DNA from: Azospirillum sp.
GTDB taxonomy: Bacteria; Pseudomonadota; Alphaproteobacteria; Azospirillales; Azospirillaceae
DNA: 64,000 nucleotides
NCBI GenBank assembly: GCA_027486405.1
Contig: JAIXPD010000062.1
Location: 85,361-149,360, forward strand
Reading direction: 5' to 3'
A program made the position numbers and the translations under genes. The notes beneath the pieces are model-generated. The model ran no database searches, was not told where the DNA came from, and worked only from the letters and a program-made list of their open reading frames with translations. Each line of letters starts with the position of its first letter. Within the stretch, counting starts at the first letter, position 1. This document shows positions 34,327 through 44,200 of the stretch, piece by piece.

Positions 34327-35364
34327 TCACTTCCAGCCCGCGCGGTCCATGATGCGCAGGGCCTGCGGGGTGTAGTCGGCAAAGGCGGCGGCGTTGACCG
34401 ACGCCTGCTTGAAGCTGCCCAGCTTGGTCAGTTCGGCGTGCGGCGCAACCGCCGGGTTCACCGGGAACTCCATGTTGCCGTCGGCGAACATGCGCTGCGC
34501 TTCGGGGCTGAGCAGGTGCTCCAGCAGCTTGCGGGCGTTGTCGGCGTGCGGCGCGGTCTTCACCACCCCGGCCCCGCTGAGGTTGACGTGGGTGCCACGG
34601 TCGCCCTGGTTGGGGAAGATCACGCCGATCTTGGCGGCGACGGCGCGGTCCTCCGCCTTGGCCGAGGTGATGAGCTTGCCGACGTAATAGGTGTTGGCGA
34701 GCGCCAGATCGCCTTCGCCGACGGCCACCGCCTTGATCTGGTCGGTGTCACCGCCCTGCGGCGGACGGGCGAGGTTGGCGACGAGGCCCTTGACCCAGGC
34801 TTCGGTCTTCTCCTCGCCGTTGGCGGCGATCATCGAGGCGGTCAGGGCGAGGCTGTAGGGGTGGGTCCCGCTGCGGGTCAGAACCTTGCCCTTCCAGTCC
34901 GGCTTGGCCAGATCCTCATAGGTCTTGATCTGGTCCGGCTTCACGCGGTCGAGCGCGTAGACGATGACGCGGGCGCGGCTCGACAGGCCCCACCACGCGC
35001 CGTCGGGCGCGCGCAGGTTGGCCGGGACCTTCACGCCCTCCAACGCCGGGGAGGAGGTGGGGGCGAGCAAGCCCTCCTTGGCGGCGGCGGCCAGACGCCC
35101 GGCGTCCACGGTGATGAACAGATCGGCCGGGCTGCTGGCCCCTTCCGACTTCATCCGCTGGATCAACTCGTCGTGGTTGCCCTCGATGATGTTGACCTTG
35201 ATGCCGGTGGCCTTGGTGAAGGCGTCGTAGATCGCGCGGTCGGTGTTGTAGTGGCGCGAGTTGTAGACGTTCACCTCTTGCGTCTGCGCCAGGGCCGGGG
35301 ACAGCGTGGCCAGGGTCAGCGCGCCAACGGCGGCGGTGAGGCGGAGGATCGTGTGCAGGGACAT
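34327..35364 (-). CDS. fbpA: Periplasmic ferric-iron-binding protein
   Basis: 345 aa. A signal peptide ends near LSPALAQ. The mature protein has VNVYNSRHYNTDRAIYDAF at its start and the paired tyrosines in LANTYYVGKL that bind Fe(III) in FbpA/FutA proteins. C-terminal LLSPEAQRMFADGNMEFPV is also typical. ATG 35364 with GGAG six bases upstream. It lies between the permease and ATPase genes of the same system, with two palindromes in its 105-base leader. Confidence 0.93.
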   Translation of the reverse strand: MSLHTILRLTAAVGALTLATLSPALAQTQEVNVYNSRHYNTDRAIYDAFTKATGIKVNIIEGNHDELIQRMKSEGASSPADLFITVDAGRLAAAAKEGLLAPTSSPALEGVKVPANLRAPDGAWWGLSSRARVIVYALDRVKPDQIKTYEDLAKPDWKGKVLTRSGTHPYSLALTASMIAANGEEKTEAWVKGLVANLARPPQGGDTDQIKAVAVGEGDLALANTYYVGKLITSAKAEDRAVAAKIGVIFPNQGDRGTHVNLSGAGVVKTAPHADNARKLLEHLLSPEAQRMFADGNMEFPVNPAVAPHAELTKLGSFKQASVNAAAFADYTPQALRIMDRAGWK

Positions 35365-35406
35365 TCCAAGCTCCAGATGGGCGTTCGCGTCGGTCATCTG
35401 GTGCGA

Positions 35407-35458
35407 GCAAATATCAATTGCAAGGCGCTCTGTCGAGGATGTTGCGACTTAATCGCAA
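35407..35458. promoter_or_regulatory. Two inverted repeats before fbpA (possible iron-regulator sites)
   Basis: TTGCGA-CTTAA-TCGCAA at 35442-35458 is a perfect 6+5+6 palindrome; GCAA-ATATCAA-TTGC at 35407-35421 is a second, shorter one. Both lie in the AT-rich spacer between fbpB and fbpA and look like sites for a Fur-superfamily or other metal-responsive dimer. The specific regulator is not known from sequence. Confidence 0.55.
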
Positions 35459-35469
35459 AAATGCCGCGC

Positions 35470-37143
35470 TCATCCCCGATGACCGGGCCGGGCGGCCGCG
35501 ATGCTGCGGCTCAGCAGGATGACCGGCAGCAGCCCGACCAGCACAATGGTCAGGGCGGGCAGGGCGGCGTCGTCCAGCCGCTCGGTGGACGCCATGCGGA
35601 ACGCCTCGATCGCCAAGGTGTCGAAGTTGAACGGGCGCAGGATCATGGTGGCGGGCAACTCCTTGACGATGTCCACGAACACCAACAGGGCCGCGCTCAA
35701 CAGGCTGGGGCGCAGCAGCGGCAAATGGACGCGCCGCATCACCTGCCACGGGCTGTGACCCAGCGAGCGGGCCGCGCCCTCCAGATTGGGGCCGATCTTG
35801 GCGAAACCCGACTCCAACGGTCCATAAGCGACGACGAAGAAGCGGATCAGGTAGCCGTAGAGAATACCGAGGATGGTCGCCCCCATCAGGCTGCCGACCG
35901 ACCATCCGGTCCAGCTTCGCAACAGCCCGATGGCGATCAGAATGCCGACCGCGATCACCGTGCCCGGCGTGGCGTAGCCCAGCGAGGCCAGACGGACGGC
36001 CAGCGCCGCCAACCGGCTGCGGTCGTGCCGCACCCCATGGATCACCAGCAGGGCGACGCTGACCACCAGGATCGCGCCGCAACCGCCGAGGATCACGGTG
36101 TTGACGGCCAATTCGGCGAAGCGGTCCAACGTCAACTCGTCACCGCCGCGCAGCACCATCGCGAACAGAATGCCGCCGGGCAGCAGGAAGCCGAAAAAGA
36201 TCGGCGTCAGGCACACCGCCCAGGCGATAAGCGTGCCGCGCGCCGACAGGCGCGGTGCGGGCAGGGCGCGATACCGTCCGGTCGTCTGGTGGAAGCGCAT
36301 GGAGCCGCGCGACAGCCGTTCCAGCCCGACCAGCGCCAGCACGAACAGCAGCAGCACGGCGGCCAACTGCGCGGCGACCGCCGCGTCGCCCAGCGCGAAC
36401 CAGGTCCGGTAAATGCCGACGGTGAAGGTGTCGATGCCGAAATAGCGCACCGCGCCGAAGTCGGCCAAGGTCTCCATCAGGGCGTAGCCGATCCCGGCGA
36501 CCAGCGCCGGGCGCGCCAGCGGCAGCGCCACCCGGCGGAAGGCCCCCAGCGCGGTGCAACCCAGCGTCCGGCTCGCTTCCAGCGCGCAGACCGACTGTTC
36601 CAGGAAGGCCGCGCGGGTCAGGATGTAGACGTAGGGATACAGCACCGACGACAGCACCAACCCCGCCCCCCACGGGCTGTGGATGGCGGGAAACCAGTAA
36701 TCGCCGCGCCGCCAGCCGGTCAGCGCCCGCAACCCGCTTTGCAGCGGCCCGGCGAATTGCAGGAAATCGGTGTAGGTGTAGGCCAGCACATAGGCGGGCA
36801 TCGCCAGCGGCAACAGCAGCAGCCATTGCAGGGTCCGCCGCCCGACGAACTCGTGCATCGTCACCGTCCAGGCGCAGGCGACGCCGGTCACGCCGGTGAC
36901 GGTCCCGACGATCAACAACAAGATCAGCGTGTTGGCGATGTAGTCGCCCAGCACCGTGCGCGCCATGTGCTGCCATAGGTCGCCGGTGACGCTGGCTGAT
37001 TGGACAAACACCGCCAGGATCGGCACGGCGATCAGCATCGCCACGACCAGGGCGATCAGGCCAACCGGGCCGATGCGCCCCAGCAGACGGGCCGGGGAGA
37101 GGAGCCGGGAACCGGGGGAGGTCGCGTCGGTCGCCATCGCCAT
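35470..37143 (-). CDS. fbpB: Ferric-iron ABC transporter permease (fused double permease)
   Basis: 557-aa inner-membrane protein with about 12 helices, i.e. two permease halves in one chain, the normal form for FbpB. Each half has an EAA loop: LEASRTLGCTALGAFRRVALPLARP and LEGAARSLGHSPWQVMRRVHLPLLRP, which dock on the ATPase. ATG 37143 (or 37137). First gene of the unit, with a typA terminator upstream, so it starts its own transcript. Confidence 0.93.
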   Translation of the reverse strand: MAMATDATSPGSRLLSPARLLGRIGPVGLIALVVAMLIAVPILAVFVQSASVTGDLWQHMARTVLGDYIANTLILLLIVGTVTGVTGVACAWTVTMHEFVGRRTLQWLLLLPLAMPAYVLAYTYTDFLQFAGPLQSGLRALTGWRRGDYWFPAIHSPWGAGLVLSSVLYPYVYILTRAAFLEQSVCALEASRTLGCTALGAFRRVALPLARPALVAGIGYALMETLADFGAVRYFGIDTFTVGIYRTWFALGDAAVAAQLAAVLLLFVLALVGLERLSRGSMRFHQTTGRYRALPAPRLSARGTLIAWAVCLTPIFFGFLLPGGILFAMVLRGGDELTLDRFAELAVNTVILGGCGAILVVSVALLVIHGVRHDRSRLAALAVRLASLGYATPGTVIAVGILIAIGLLRSWTGWSVGSLMGATILGILYGYLIRFFVVAYGPLESGFAKIGPNLEGAARSLGHSPWQVMRRVHLPLLRPSLLSAALLVFVDIVKELPATMILRPFNFDTLAIEAFRMASTERLDDAALPALTIVLVGLLPVILLSRSIAAARPGHRG

Positions 37144-37177
37144 GGGCGGGGATCCTGATGATGTGGGGAATGGGATG

Positions 37178-37208
37178 CTGTGCGGAACAGGAGGCTGTGC
37201 AGAACAGG
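37178..37208. repeat. 17-bp-period tandem duplication in fbpB leader
   Basis: CTGTGCGGAACAGG and CTGTGCAGAACAGG stand 17 bases apart, 35 to 65 bases before the fbpB start. Confidence 0.7.
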
Positions 37209-37209
37209 C

Positions 37210-37276
37210 AAAAACGAAAAGCGCCCCCGTCCTACCCCGTTGACCGCGTGGCGGGCAAGGGGTTGAACGGGGGCGC
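37210..37276 (-). terminator. Rho-independent terminator of typA
   Basis: On the minus strand the ten-bp outer stem GCGCCCCCGT/ACGGGGGCGC closes a 36-base interior with its own short pairing (AACCCC/GGGGT) and is followed by TTTTCGTTTTT. It lies 50 bases after the typA stop. Confidence 0.85.
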
Positions 37277-37325
37277 GTTCGTCTCAGGCGCTCAAATCGG
37301 CGATGTCACACCGCCGGGTTGAGGA

Positions 37326-39152
37326 TCAGACCGCCTCGGCGGCGCGGGCGTGGCGCTTGCGCTCGTTCGGGTCCAGATAGCGCTTGCGCAGACGGACCGA
37401 CTTCGGCGTCACCTCGACCAGCTCGTCGTCCGAGATGTAGGACAGCGCGCGTTCCAGGGTCATCTGGATCGGCGGCGTCAGACGAACGGCTTCGTCCTTG
37501 CTGGTGGTGCGGATGTTGGTAAGCTGCTTGCCCTTGATGACGTTGACCTCCAGGTCGTTGCCACGGGTGTGCTCGCCAATGATCATCCCCTGATAGACCG
37601 GCACGCCCGGATCGATCAGCATCGGGCCACGGTCTTCCAGGTTCCACAGCGCGTAGGCCACGGCCACGCCGTCGCTGTTGGAAATCAGGACGCCGGTGCG
37701 CCGGGCGGCGATGGCCCCCTTGAACGGGGCATAGCCGTGGAACAGCCGGTTCATGATGCCGGTGCCGCGTGTGTCGGTCAGGAACTCGCTCTGGTAGCCG
37801 ATCAGGCCGCGCGAGGGGGCGTAGAACACGATGCGGGTCTTGCCGCCGCCCGACGGGCGCATCTCGACCAGATCGGCCTTGCGCTCCGCCATCTTCTGCA
37901 CGACGGTCCCGGAGAACTCCTCGTCCACGTCGACGACGACTTCCTCGATCGGCTCCAGACGCTGGCCGGTCAGGGTGTCGGTCTTGAACAGCACGCGCGG
38001 GCGGCTGATGGCCAGCTCGTAGCCCTCGCGGCGCATGGTTTCGATCAGGATGCCCAACTGCAATTCACCGCGACCGGCAACCTCGAACGCGTCGCCGCCT
38101 TCGGTGTCGGTGATGCGCAGCGCCACGTTGCCTTCGGCTTCGCGGTACAGGCGGTCACGGATCATGCGGCTCGTCACCTTGTCGCCTTCGCGACCGGCCA
38201 GCGGGCTGTCGTTGACCGAGAAGGTCATCGCCAGGGTGGGCGGGTCGATCGGCTGGGCGGACAGCGGCTCGCTCACTTCGGGCGAGCAGATGGTGTCCGA
38301 CACGGTGGTCTGCGTCATGCCGGCCAGCGCAACGATGTCCCCGGCCTTGGCCTCGTCCACCGGCACGCGCTCCAGGCCACGGAAGGCCAGAACCTTGCTG
38401 ATGCGGCCGCTTTCGATCGCTTCGCCGTCGCGGGTCATCGACTTGACGGCCATGTTGACCTTGACGACGCCGGTCTGGATGCGGCCGGTCAGGATGCGGC
38501 CCAGATAGGGGTTCGCTTCCAGCGTGGTCGCCAGCATGGTGAAGGGCGCGTCCTCTTCCACCTTGGGGGCGGGGACGTGGTCGCGGATCAGTTCGAACAG
38601 CGGGGTCAGCGTTTCGCGCGCGCCGTTTTCCAGATCGGTGGTCGCCCAGCCGTTGCGGCCCGAGGCGAACAGGGTCGGGAAATCGAGCTGCTCGTTCGAG
38701 GCGTCGAGCGAGGCGAACAGGTCGAACACCTCGTCATGCACCTCGTGCGGACGGCCGTCGGGGCGGTCCACCTTGTTGATGACGACGATGGGGCGCAGGC
38801 CCAGCTTCAGCGCCTTGCCCAGCACGAACTTGGTCTGGGGCAGCGGGCCTTCGGCCGCGTCGCAGAGCAGGACGACGCCGTCCACCATCGACAGGATGCG
38901 TTCCACCTCGCCGCCGAAATCGGCGTGGCCCGGGGTGTCGACGATGTTGATGCGCAGGTCGTTCCACAGAACGGAGGTGCACTTGGCGAGAATGGTGATG
39001 CCGCGCTCGCGCTCCAGATCGTTGGAGTCCATGGCGCGTTCGGCGACCTGCTGGTTCTCGCGGAACGAGCCGGCCTGTTTCAGGAGTTGATCGACCAGCG
39101 TGGTTTTGCCGTGGTCGACGTGGGCGATGATGGCGACGTTACGGAGATTCAT
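37326..39152 (-). CDS. typA: Translational GTPase TypA/BipA
   Basis: 608 aa, normal length. Ribosome-binding GTPase that helps 50S assembly and stress or cold adaptation. G1 AHVDHGKT (residues 9-16), switch I RERGITI, G3 DTPGH, G4 NKVD, then the elongation-factor-like domains and the BipA-specific C-terminal domain (GNDLEVNVIKGKQLTNIR). ATG 39152 is the conserved start (MNLRNVAIIAHVD); the upstream frame is spurious. Its leader contains a terminator-like hairpin. Confidence 0.97.
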   Translation of the reverse strand: MNLRNVAIIAHVDHGKTTLVDQLLKQAGSFRENQQVAERAMDSNDLERERGITILAKCTSVLWNDLRINIVDTPGHADFGGEVERILSMVDGVVLLCDAAEGPLPQTKFVLGKALKLGLRPIVVINKVDRPDGRPHEVHDEVFDLFASLDASNEQLDFPTLFASGRNGWATTDLENGARETLTPLFELIRDHVPAPKVEEDAPFTMLATTLEANPYLGRILTGRIQTGVVKVNMAVKSMTRDGEAIESGRISKVLAFRGLERVPVDEAKAGDIVALAGMTQTTVSDTICSPEVSEPLSAQPIDPPTLAMTFSVNDSPLAGREGDKVTSRMIRDRLYREAEGNVALRITDTEGGDAFEVAGRGELQLGILIETMRREGYELAISRPRVLFKTDTLTGQRLEPIEEVVVDVDEEFSGTVVQKMAERKADLVEMRPSGGGKTRIVFYAPSRGLIGYQSEFLTDTRGTGIMNRLFHGYAPFKGAIAARRTGVLISNSDGVAVAYALWNLEDRGPMLIDPGVPVYQGMIIGEHTRGNDLEVNVIKGKQLTNIRTTSKDEAVRLTPPIQMTLERALSYISDDELVEVTPKSVRLRKRYLDPNERKRHARAAEAV

Positions 39153-39202
39153 GGAGCCTTGGTCTCGCAATGGCACCCCGACACGCGGCACAACACCGCA
39201 AA

Positions 39203-39237
39203 CAAACAAAAAGGCCCGCCGAAGGACTTCGGTGGGC
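39203..39237 (-). terminator. Terminator-like hairpin inside the typA leader
   Basis: On the minus strand GCCCACCGAA-GTCC-TTCGGCGGGC forms a ten-bp stem (one G-T pair) with a four-base loop, directly followed by TTTTTGTTTGTTTG. It is 51-85 bases upstream of typA and the upstream gene (tamA) is divergent. If typA is transcribed from beyond it, this is an attenuator. Confidence 0.6.
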
Positions 39238-39363
39238 GCTTGTCGGGGAAACTGTTGCGGCGCAATATAGTGATCTGCGGCAAAAAAGCAAGCGCTACCC
39301 CCGGTTCCGGCTGGTCAAATTCTGGGATGGAGCTATGCGTCGTTCGCTCTTACAGTCGATGGC

Positions 39364-41298
39364 ATGACACGGACCGCCCTATTCCGCCATGTTCTGCCAC
39401 CGCTGCTTGCGGCGGGCCTTGCGCTGGGCGCACCCGTCCGGGCGCAGGATGGGACACCGGTGGGCCTACCGGACCCGGTCGCGGACACACAGGAAAACGG
39501 ACAGGCGGACACCCCGCAACCGCGCGCACCCTATCGCGTGGTGATCGACGGGGTGGAGGATGACGGGCTGCGCGACACGCTGAGCCAGGCGTCCGCCCTG
39601 GTCGGTCTGGTGGAGGATCCGCCGCCGACGCTGGCCGGGCTGGAACGCCGCGCCGACAGCGACCGCGAGCGGTTGCAGACGGTCCTGCGCTCCACCGGCC
39701 GTTACGACGGGCGAATCGACACCCGCGTCGACGCCGGGCGGGATGGCCAACCGGCAAGCGTGACGGTCACGGTCACGCCGGGGCCGCTCTACCATGTCAA
39801 AACGGTGACGCGCGCGCTGCTGGTCAACGGGGCGGCTTTGACCGGACCGGCGGCGGACGGCCTGCTGGGGGACCCCAAGCTGAAGGCCGGGGACCCGGCG
39901 GAGGGGCAGCGGGTGGTGGACGCCGAAACCGCGCTGCTCGACCGGCTGCGCGCGCGCGGCTACGCCTTTGCCAAGATGGACGACCGCCGGGTGCTGGTCG
40001 ATCACACCGACCAATCAATGGATGTGACGTGGCGGGTGGCGCTCGGCCCGCTGGTCCGCACCGGGGCGGTGCGGGTGTCCGGGCTGGAGCGGGTGGACGA
40101 GGGGGTGGTGCGCCGACGGCTGGATCTGCCCGCCGGTGCGGTCCACGACCCCGCCGCGCTGGACCGGGCGCGCCAGGATCTGGCCAAGCTGGAGGTGTTC
40201 GACACCGTGCGCGTCCGGCTGGACGAGCAGCCCGGCCCCGACGGCGTCACCCCCGTGGTGGTGGCGGTGACGGAGCGCAAGCCGCGCGTCATCGGCGGCG
40301 GCGTCAGCTACTCCACGCAGGAGGGGGTGGGGGCGCAAGCCTATTGGGGCCACCGCAACCTGTTCGGCGGGGCGGAAAAACTGCGCGTTGGGCTGGAGGT
40401 TGGGCGGGTGGCCGGATCGTCGGGCGGCACGTCCAGCCGGGCGTCGTCGGTGGTCAAGAATTTGCCCGATCTGCGTTTCAACCTGTCCTTCCGCAAGCCG
40501 GATTTCCTCGCGCTTCACCAGACGCTCCAGGTCGAGGCGCTGGTTGCCTCCGAACAGCCGCCCGCCTACAGCCGGATCGCCACCCAGGTCAGCGCCACGC
40601 TGGACCGCCCGTTGAGCGAGCGCCTGAGCCTGAGCTATGGCCTGACGGCGGAGCGCGGGCGGGTGGAAACGGCGGCGCGGACCTATCAGACCTTTTACGC
40701 CGGTGCGCCGCTCGCCCTCGCCTGGAACCGCACCAACGACCCGCTGAACCCGACGGAGGGGGAGCGGGGAACGCTGCGCCTGACCCCCTGGATTCCCATG
40801 ACCGGGGCGGAGCGTCGGCCCTTCCTGGCCCTTCAGGCCACGGGATCGGTCTATTACGACCTTGCCAAGGACGGGCGCTATGTGGCGGCGGCGCGGGTCG
40901 GGCTGGGCAGCCTGGTGGGCGCGCCGCTCGACCGGGTGTCGCCCGACCACCGCTTTTACGCGGGCGGCGGCGGGTCGGTGCGCGGCTATGGCTTCCAAAA
41001 GGCGGGGCCGCGCAGCGCCGCCGGGGAGCCGACGGGCGGGCGGTCGCTGGCCGAACTGGGGGTCGAACTGCGGATCAAGGTGACGGACAGCATCGGGCTG
41101 GTTCCCTTCCTGGACGCCGGGGCGGTGTCGGACCGGCTCTATCCCGCCTTCACCTCCGGCCTGCGGGTCGGGGCCGGGCTGGGTGCGCGCTATTACACCG
41201 ATTTCGGGCCGCTGCGTCTGGATCTGGGCGTGCCGCTGAACGCGCCCAAGGGGGACGCCCGGTGGCAACTCTATCTCAGCCTTGGGCAGGCCTTCTGA
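39364..41298 (+). CDS. tamA: Autotransporter/outer-membrane assembly factor TamA (Omp85 family)
   Basis: 644 aa. A signal peptide ends around PVRAQ. Residues ~55-300 hold POTRA-type domains (VRTGAVRVSGLERVDEGVVRRRL), followed by a C-terminal Omp85 beta-barrel with the VRGY motif (GSVRGYGF) and a terminal Phe (LSLGQAF), as expected for outer-membrane insertion. With the inner-membrane-anchored TamB it forms the translocation and assembly module spanning the envelope. Its stop overlaps the tamB start by one base. Confidence 0.93.
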   Translation: MTRTALFRHVLPPLLAAGLALGAPVRAQDGTPVGLPDPVADTQENGQADTPQPRAPYRVVIDGVEDDGLRDTLSQASALVGLVEDPPPTLAGLERRADSDRERLQTVLRSTGRYDGRIDTRVDAGRDGQPASVTVTVTPGPLYHVKTVTRALLVNGAALTGPAADGLLGDPKLKAGDPAEGQRVVDAETALLDRLRARGYAFAKMDDRRVLVDHTDQSMDVTWRVALGPLVRTGAVRVSGLERVDEGVVRRRLDLPAGAVHDPAALDRARQDLAKLEVFDTVRVRLDEQPGPDGVTPVVVAVTERKPRVIGGGVSYSTQEGVGAQAYWGHRNLFGGAEKLRVGLEVGRVAGSSGGTSSRASSVVKNLPDLRFNLSFRKPDFLALHQTLQVEALVASEQPPAYSRIATQVSATLDRPLSERLSLSYGLTAERGRVETAARTYQTFYAGAPLALAWNRTNDPLNPTEGERGTLRLTPWIPMTGAERRPFLALQATGSVYYDLAKDGRYVAAARVGLGSLVGAPLDRVSPDHRFYAGGGGSVRGYGFQKAGPRSAAGEPTGGRSLAELGVELRIKVTDSIGLVPFLDAGAVSDRLYPAFTSGLRVGAGLGARYYTDFGPLRLDLGVPLNAPKGDARWQLYLSLGQAF

Positions 41299-44200
41299 TG
41301 AGCGACGACCCGAGGAGCGGCGGCGGGGCCAGCATTCCGACTGTGGTGAACGCAGAGCCGCCGACAGCGCGGCAGTCCACCCGCCATCGGCGCGCCCACC
41401 CCTTGCGCTGGCTGCTGGGGCTGGGGGTGGTTCTGCTGGCGCTGACGGGCGCTGTGGTTTGGCTGGACGGTCCTGCCGGGCGGCGCTGGCTGGCCGACCG
41501 GATCGAGGCGGCGGTGTCCGGACCCGATCTGCGCCTGCGCATCGACGCCATCGGCGGGCGGTTGCCCTTTGACCCGGTGGTGACGCGGGCCACGCTGGCC
41601 GATGGTGGCGGTGACTGGCTGGTGGTGGAGGATCTGCGCCTGACCCTGCGCCCGGCCGATCTGCTGGACGGCGTGTTGCGGGTGGAGCGGCTGGAGGCCG
41701 CGCGGGTCGATCTGCTGCGCGCGCCGGTTTCGACCAGCGCTCCGCCGCCATCCTCCGCACCAACCCCGGTGGCGGATCTCCTTGCGTTGCCCCGTTTGCC
41801 GGTGGGGGTGGCGCTCGACCGGTTGGCGGTGGAGCGGTTGAGCCTCGGCCCCGACCTGTTGGGGGAGGCGGCCACCCTGCGGGTCGGCGGATTGCTGGCC
41901 CTGCCAATGGCGGCGGGGTTGGACGCCCGGCTGTCGGTGACGCGAATCGACGCGTTGTCTGGTGATGCGCAGGCCGGTGCCTCACAATCGGGCGCGCTGG
42001 AGGCGGTCGTCTCCTTTCACCCGGACAGCCGCCGCCTTGAGGCTACGGTGACGGCGGCGGAACCGGCGGGCGGGGTGCTGGCCCGCGCCCTGGCGCTGCC
42101 CGACCTCCCTCCGTGGTCGCTGGACCTGAGCGGGGGCGGCACGCTGGAGGATTGGCGCGGCGCTGTGAACGCGCGCATCGGGGGCAACCGCGCGCTGCGC
42201 GCCGACGCCACCATCGGCCAAACGGCGGCGGGCCACGCCCTGACCGTCAGCGCGCAGGCCGATCCCGCAGCGCTGCCCGCCGGGCTGCTCGATCCGGCGC
42301 TGGCGCGGCTGATCGGCGGGCAACCGCGCCTGGATGTGGCCGCCCTGCGGTCGCCCGATGGCGCGCTCGCCTTGTCCGCCGCAACGATCGAGACGGCGGC
42401 GGGCCGGGTGGAGGGGGCGGGCGCGGTTGCAGCCGACCGGCAACGGCTGTCCCTGCGCTGGTCGGCGGTGGTTCCGCCGGACTCCCCCCTGCGCGCCCTG
42501 ACGCCGACGGTGGATTGGACCAGCGCGCGGGCCGATGGCGCGGTGGAGGGGCGGTTGGACGATCTGGCCATCTCCCTGTCCGCCGCCGTCACCGGCGTGC
42601 TGGCCGGGGATTCCGCCTTGGGACCGTTGGTCGGGCCGGTTCTGTCGGTCCAGGGCAAGGGGCGGCTGGACGCCCACAGCGGGCGGTTGACGCTTGACGG
42701 GGTGGAGGCGCGGGCGGCCTCCGCCCGCCTCACCGCGCGCGGCGTGGCCGACGCCTGGGGCCGCAGCGCCGACGCCACCCTGTCGGTGGACGCGCCGGAG
42801 TTGGACCGCTTTGCCGCGCTGGCCGGGCTGCCGCTGCGCGGGGCGCTGGCCTTGGACGCGCCGCTGCGGTTGGACGCGGACGGGCGGCTGTCGGCCAGCC
42901 TGTCCGGGCGCTGGCAAGGATTGTCCAGCGGGACCCCCGCCGACGCGCTGCTGGGGAGCAGCGGAACGCTGACCGCCACCGGGCTGGAGCGCGGTCCCGA
43001 CGGTGCGTTGCGGCTGGGCGCGCTGGCGGTGGCGGGCGACAACGGGCGCATCGGCGCGCGGGGGACGTTGGCCGATGGCCGCCTCGACGCCGCGCTGACG
43101 TTGGATGGAACCGGGTTGGAGCCGTTGGGCGCGGCGCTGGGGGTTCCCTTGGCGGGGCGTCTGTCGGTCGACCTTGTGGCGCGCGGCCCGCTCGACGGGT
43201 TGGAGGTGTCGGCGCGGACCCAGGCCGATGGCCTGATGGTGGACGAACAACGCTGGGGCCGGGCGGAGCTGACGGCCACGCTGGCCGGGCTGCCGCGCCG
43301 CCCGGTCGGCACGCTGGCGCTGCGCGCGGAACCGGAAGGCGTGCCGTTGACGCTCGATCTGCACGCGGCCCCGGACGGCGCGGCGGTGGCGCTGTCCGAC
43401 CTGCGGCTGACGGCGGGCAACAACCGCCTGACCGGGGATGTGCGCGTTTTTCCCGTGGGTGAATCGGCCTTCGGCCTCGCCACCGGTCGGCTGGAGGGGC
43501 GCTTTCCCGAATTGAAGGCGCTGTCACCGCTGGCCGCGCTGGCGCGGGCCGGGGCGGGCGGGGGCAAGGTCGATCTGGGCGGCGCGTTGGACTTCACGCT
43601 GGACCTGAACGGCGACACCGCCAGCGGTCGGCAGGCCGCGCGGCTGTCCACCACCGCCAACGGCCTGCGCGTCGCCGGGCTGGGCGACGGGCCGTTCACC
43701 CTGCGCCGTCTGACCATGGCGGCGGAGGTGGCCGACGCGCGCGGCACGCCCAGCGGCAAGGCCACGCTGTCGTTGTCCGGCGCGGGGCTGCCGGGTGTGG
43801 AGGTCGCCAGCCTGACCGCGCAGGCCGATGGCGGGTTGGCGAACGCCGCCCTGCGCCTGTCGGTCAACGGCCGCGCGGGGGGCGAGACGCTGTCCCTGGA
43901 TCTGGCGGGGGTGGCCGGGCACGCGGCGGGGGAGACCCGTCTGCGGCTGGATCGGTTGGAGGCGCGTTACGCTGGGGAAAGCCTGCGCCTGACCAGCCCG
44001 GCAACCCTGACCGCCAGCGGCGACCGCCGCGCCATCAGCGGCCTGCGCGCGCAATTGGCCGGGGCGCGGCTGTCGGTGGACGCGTCGCAGACGGGGGAGA
44101 CGCTGAAGGGCGAGCTTCGCCTGGACCAACTGCCGCTGGCGCTCGCCCGGCTGGCCGATCCGTCGCTGGCGCTGGAGGGGGTGGCCGGGCTTCAGGCGAG

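Noticed and set aside
40029..41297. Upstream extension of tamB inside tamA
   Set aside because: It is another frame of tamA; the natural tamB start overlaps the tamA stop.
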